Below are positions 41,527 through 44,169 of a stretch of DNA of 44,169 nucleotides, piece by piece. Below the pieces are notes generated by a model, which was given only the letters and a program-made list of their open reading frames with translations, had not been told where the DNA came from and did no database searches. Every line of letters begins with the position of its first letter. Position 1 is the stretch's first letter. Both the position numbers and the translations under genes were made by a program. The DNA is taken from contig NZ_JAJFUC010000058.1 of NCBI RefSeq assembly GCF_021372645.1, positions 1-44,169 of the forward strand. The letters run 5' to 3'. Origin of the DNA: Clostridium sp. Lineage in GTDB: Bacteria; Bacillota; Clostridia; Clostridiales; Clostridiaceae.

Positions 41527-42327
41527 CTATGCCTTTAAAATTTTTCCTGCATAATTCCAATTGAATGGCTTTGCTAGATTTTCATTGTAATACGTTATAA
41601 AATCTAATATCTTGCCTTCTAATTCCTGAACTGATTTAAAACTTGCACGTCTACCTAATATTTTTCGACTTAATATACCAGGACAAACTCATGTTAAAAA
41701 ATTAACACTGATTTTTCAAGCTATTTCAGCTTTTGGTATATATTTGTCAAACCCTTAGAACTAGCCAAAATCAATGCTTTATAAATTTCATGCGTTTGTC
41801 CTGCTTAATATACCGAACCAAATTTCAATTTGATTCAGCCATGACGCATGTTTGGGAGTATACACTATTCTTATACGATGATTTTCATCTTCTAAAAAAT
41901 CTTGCCTTGTTTTCATACTTTCTAGTATTCCATAGTGACCTTTTTTGCCTAGATCTTCTTGAATTTCACATTGCTTTGCAACATATTTAACAAGGCTTTC
42001 AGACTTATGTGTATTTAATTGATCCATTACAAATATATATTTATCATTAGGGGTAAGAGAAACTACATAGGATATATGTTTTAAAAAATCTTTTTCATTC
42101 CTTGTCTGATTGACCATATTAGCTATAATTTCTCCTGTATTTATATCCCTTGATGCTATCAATGTTGTAGTTCCATTTCGTTTGTATTCCTGCTCACACT
42201 TTTCAATTTCACCTGGTTTTGATGGATGATTATGTTCTATTGCTTGTATTCCTGTTTTTTCATCGCAGCTTAGAATATGAACCCCTTCTTTTTGTAAATT
42301 ATTACTATCAAGATATACTTGGCACAC
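41527..42327 (-). pseudogene. IS630-family transposase remnant
   Basis: Translating the minus strand gives the catalytic core with all three acidic residues (SCDEKTG, VMDQLNTHKS, WLNQIEIWFG). It is a pseudogene on three counts: the N-terminal DNA-binding part is cut off at 42328 by an IS3 element; a 125-bp insertion at 41679-41803 interrupts it after ILSR; and the C-terminal tail (KILGRRASFKSVQELEGK to AGKILKA) is separated from the core by that insertion. Removing the insertion and one copy of its flanking repeat restores the frame exactly. Confidence 0.85.
41679..41803. mobile_element. 125-bp terminal-inverted-repeat insertion in the IS630 remnant
   Basis: The ends CAGGACAAACTCATG (41679-41693) and CATGCGTTTGTCCTG (41789-41803) are inverted copies (14 of 15). 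Direct repeats CTTAATATAC(C) flank it at 41669-41679 and 41804-41814. It has no coding capacity, which is the profile of a MITE or a solo end pair of a larger element. Which transposase moved it is unknown. Confidence 0.75.
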
Positions 42328-42399
42328 TGACCTTTACCTACTTTGATAGACACGAGGAACTCGTGGTATATTAGAAGTGAAGGAAGGATGATAGTTAGT

Positions 42400-42687
42400 A
42401 TGAAAAAGCAATATAGTGTGGAATTTAAAATAGAAGCAGCAAAGAGATTAGAGAAAACAGGAGAAGCATTAAGTAAGGTGGCAAGAGAGTTAGGCGTAAG
42501 ACCAATAACAATGCATGGCTGGGTACAAAAATATAAATAATCACCTCAAACTCTATTTCCAGGTAGCGGACATCTTAAACCAGAAGATGAGAGACTGAGA
42601 AAATTAGAAAAACAAATCAGAGATCTTAAAGAAGAAAATGAAATATTAAAAAAAGCGGCAGCCTACTTCTCCAAGAACCAAAAATAA
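42400..42687 (+). pseudogene. IS3-family orfA (transposase DNA-binding part), broken
   Basis: From ATG 42400 the frame reads KKQYSVEFKIEAAKRLEK, then VARELGVRPITMHGWVQKYK, a helix-turn-helix typical of IS3 OrfA. An in-frame TAA at 42538-42540 stops it, but the same frame continues with a leucine-zipper-like KLEKQIRDLKEENEILKKAAAYF to a second stop at 42685. So one nonsense mutation splits it. Confidence 0.85.
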
Positions 42688-42689
42688 AA

Positions 42690-43373
<684 letters not shown>

Positions 43374-43451
43374 ATTTTGAAATATTACGATATCCTGGGA
43401 ATAAGTTAGATATTACGAGTTTGAGCTGTCTATTTTATTGGGGAAAGGGCA

Positions 43452-43842
43452 ATCATTTGCTAATTGTTGAAATTTAGGATTTACTTTACCGTCAGAACGT
43501 TCGGTTCGAGCTTTATCCATCATAGTTGATGCATTATCAATTAGTATTTCAGAAGGAACACCACCTAACGTTTCGAAGGCGTTAGCTAAAAAATCAAATA
43601 AATGAGTTTGACTTGTTGAAGGACAAATTGTCCATACTTTGAATCTAGATGCTGATAATACTAGACTGCCAACATTCACCAGCATCTCACTCCCATCATT
43701 GAAAGAAAACTTTAATTTTTCCTTCCAATCAAATTATGCTTGCTTACCAAACGGTGTTTCAGATTTTATAGCATCTCTTTTTAATTTAGATTTAAAATAT
43801 TCAGCAAATTCAATATTATTTAGGATAAAATATATTATCCAT
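43452..43842 (-). pseudogene. IS21-family IstA transposase remnant
   Basis: Minus-strand translation gives part of an IstA integrase core: FDWKEKLKFSF, SLVLSASRFKVWTICPS and GGVPSEILIDNASTMMDKART, ending KVNPKFQQLAND. It is cut at its C-terminal side by the IS3 right end (43451). Its N-terminal part from ATG 43842 has a stop after eight codons and further in-frame stops. No IstB gene is nearby. Confidence 0.75.
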
Positions 43843-43978
43843 TTCGGATACACCTCTTATGTATTTTAGTTGTGGTCGGCAAACCTACTACTATTTCACA
43901 TCGGAGGTATTGTTTTTTTCTACTCATAGCTAAAAGCTTTCCGGAACCACCGGTCTAACCAGTGGTATTCTAAATACA

Positions 43979-44022
43979 AAAAAAGATGTCTCAAAATGAT
44001 TCTACAATCATTTTGAGACATC
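43979..44022 (-). terminator. Terminator of the rRNA operon
   Basis: A perfect 16-bp stem (43985-44000 with 44007-44022) with a 6-nt loop is followed on the minus strand by a T-run. It lies 13 bp after the 5S rRNA 3' end. Confidence 0.92.
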
Positions 44023-44035
44023 CCTTTTATACTTA

Positions 44036-44151
44036 CCTCGCAACGTCCTACTCTGCCACACAGTCACCCGTGCAGTACCATCGGCGCTATAGACCTTAAC
44101 TGTCCTGTTCGGAATGGGAAGGAGTGTTACCTCTATGCCATCGTCACGAGA
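44036..44151 (-). rRNA. rrf: 5S ribosomal RNA
   Basis: The minus strand reads CTCGTGACGATGGCATAGAG through CTCCTTCCCATTCCGAACAG, GCGCCGATGGTACTG and GAGTAGGACGTTGCGAG. The terminal helix CTCGTGACG with CGTTGCGAG pairs fully (two G-U). It is followed by a terminator, so it is the last gene of an rRNA operon whose 16S and 23S genes lie beyond the window end. Ends are good to about 2 nt. Confidence 0.95.
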
Positions 44152-44169
44152 TGCTAGTTTATTCTAAAT

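Noticed and set aside
41733-41990. Plus-strand open frame over the IS630 remnant
   Set aside because: It is the reverse of the transposase core, without a ribosome binding site, and spans the TIR insertion border.
43946-43966. Hairpin ACCAC...GTGGT as an IS200/IS605 end or an omega RNA
   Set aside because: It is a short 8-bp stem with a mismatch, and no TnpA or TnpB coding remnant is nearby.

Overview
The window looks like chromosomal DNA of a low-GC, endospore-forming anaerobe of Clostridium sensu stricto, probably near the C. beijerinckii / C. butyricum group. The evidence is strongly AT-rich intergenic DNA, sporulation genes (spoIIID, spoIIQ, spoIID, spoIIR, a sipL-like gene, yyaC), a clostridial thiolase beside the atp operon, and cyanophycin genes. 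The species is an inference. Nearly all genes lie on the minus strand; only yyaC, rpmE, a glycosyltransferase gene and a degraded IS are on the plus strand.

Layout: 1-641 tRNA cluster (Val, Glu, Thr, Val, Tyr) with its promoter. 854-7423 sporulation and wall genes (yyaC, mbl, spoIIID, spoIIQ, spoIID, murA, ywmB). 7628-14258 complete F1Fo ATP synthase operon atpIBEFHAGDC, with a proton-type c subunit. 15006-20458 thl (strong promoter with two Rex-like operators), mnaA, dCMP deaminase, upp, rpiB and the threonylcarbamoyl-AMP synthase gene. 20515-30954 a membrane protein, prfA, a DUF1385-PrmC fusion, tdk, rpmE, a glycolipid glycosyltransferase, rho, pyrG and a small DnaA-domain-IV-like protein. 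31422-41123 DUF1934, a PP-loop thiolase-like protein, spoIIR, ispE, cphA/cphB, a sipL-like gene, a candidate small RNA and veg. 41353-43842 a graveyard of broken insertion sequences (IS630, IS3, IS21). 44036-44151 a 5S rRNA, the end of an rRNA operon that continues beyond the window.

The order pyrG - rho - rpmE - tdk - prfA - prmC - ywlC - rpiB - upp - mnaA - atp - ywmB - murA - spoIID - spoIIQ - spoIIID - mbl matches the Bacillus subtilis order I know, so most of this is old, conserved chromosome. Functionally it joins energy conservation (ATP synthase, thiolase), pyrimidine salvage and CTP synthesis, translation termination (RF1 and its methyltransferase) and the mother-cell/forespore programme (SpoIIR signalling, SpoIID/SpoIIQ engulfment, SpoIIID, SipL, cyanophycin).

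I see no defence system, prophage, CRISPR array or large accessory island. The unexplained material is mostly non-coding: a candidate small RNA beside veg; a dispersed ~155-160 bp inverted-repeat family in four intergenic places; a 39-bp tandem repeat after spoIID; two Rex-like operators around the thl promoter; and a 125-bp terminal-inverted-repeat insertion with a 10-11 bp direct repeat inside a dead IS630 transposase. Many start codons were moved from the longest reading frame to one placed correctly behind a Shine-Dalgarno sequence; several are TTG.
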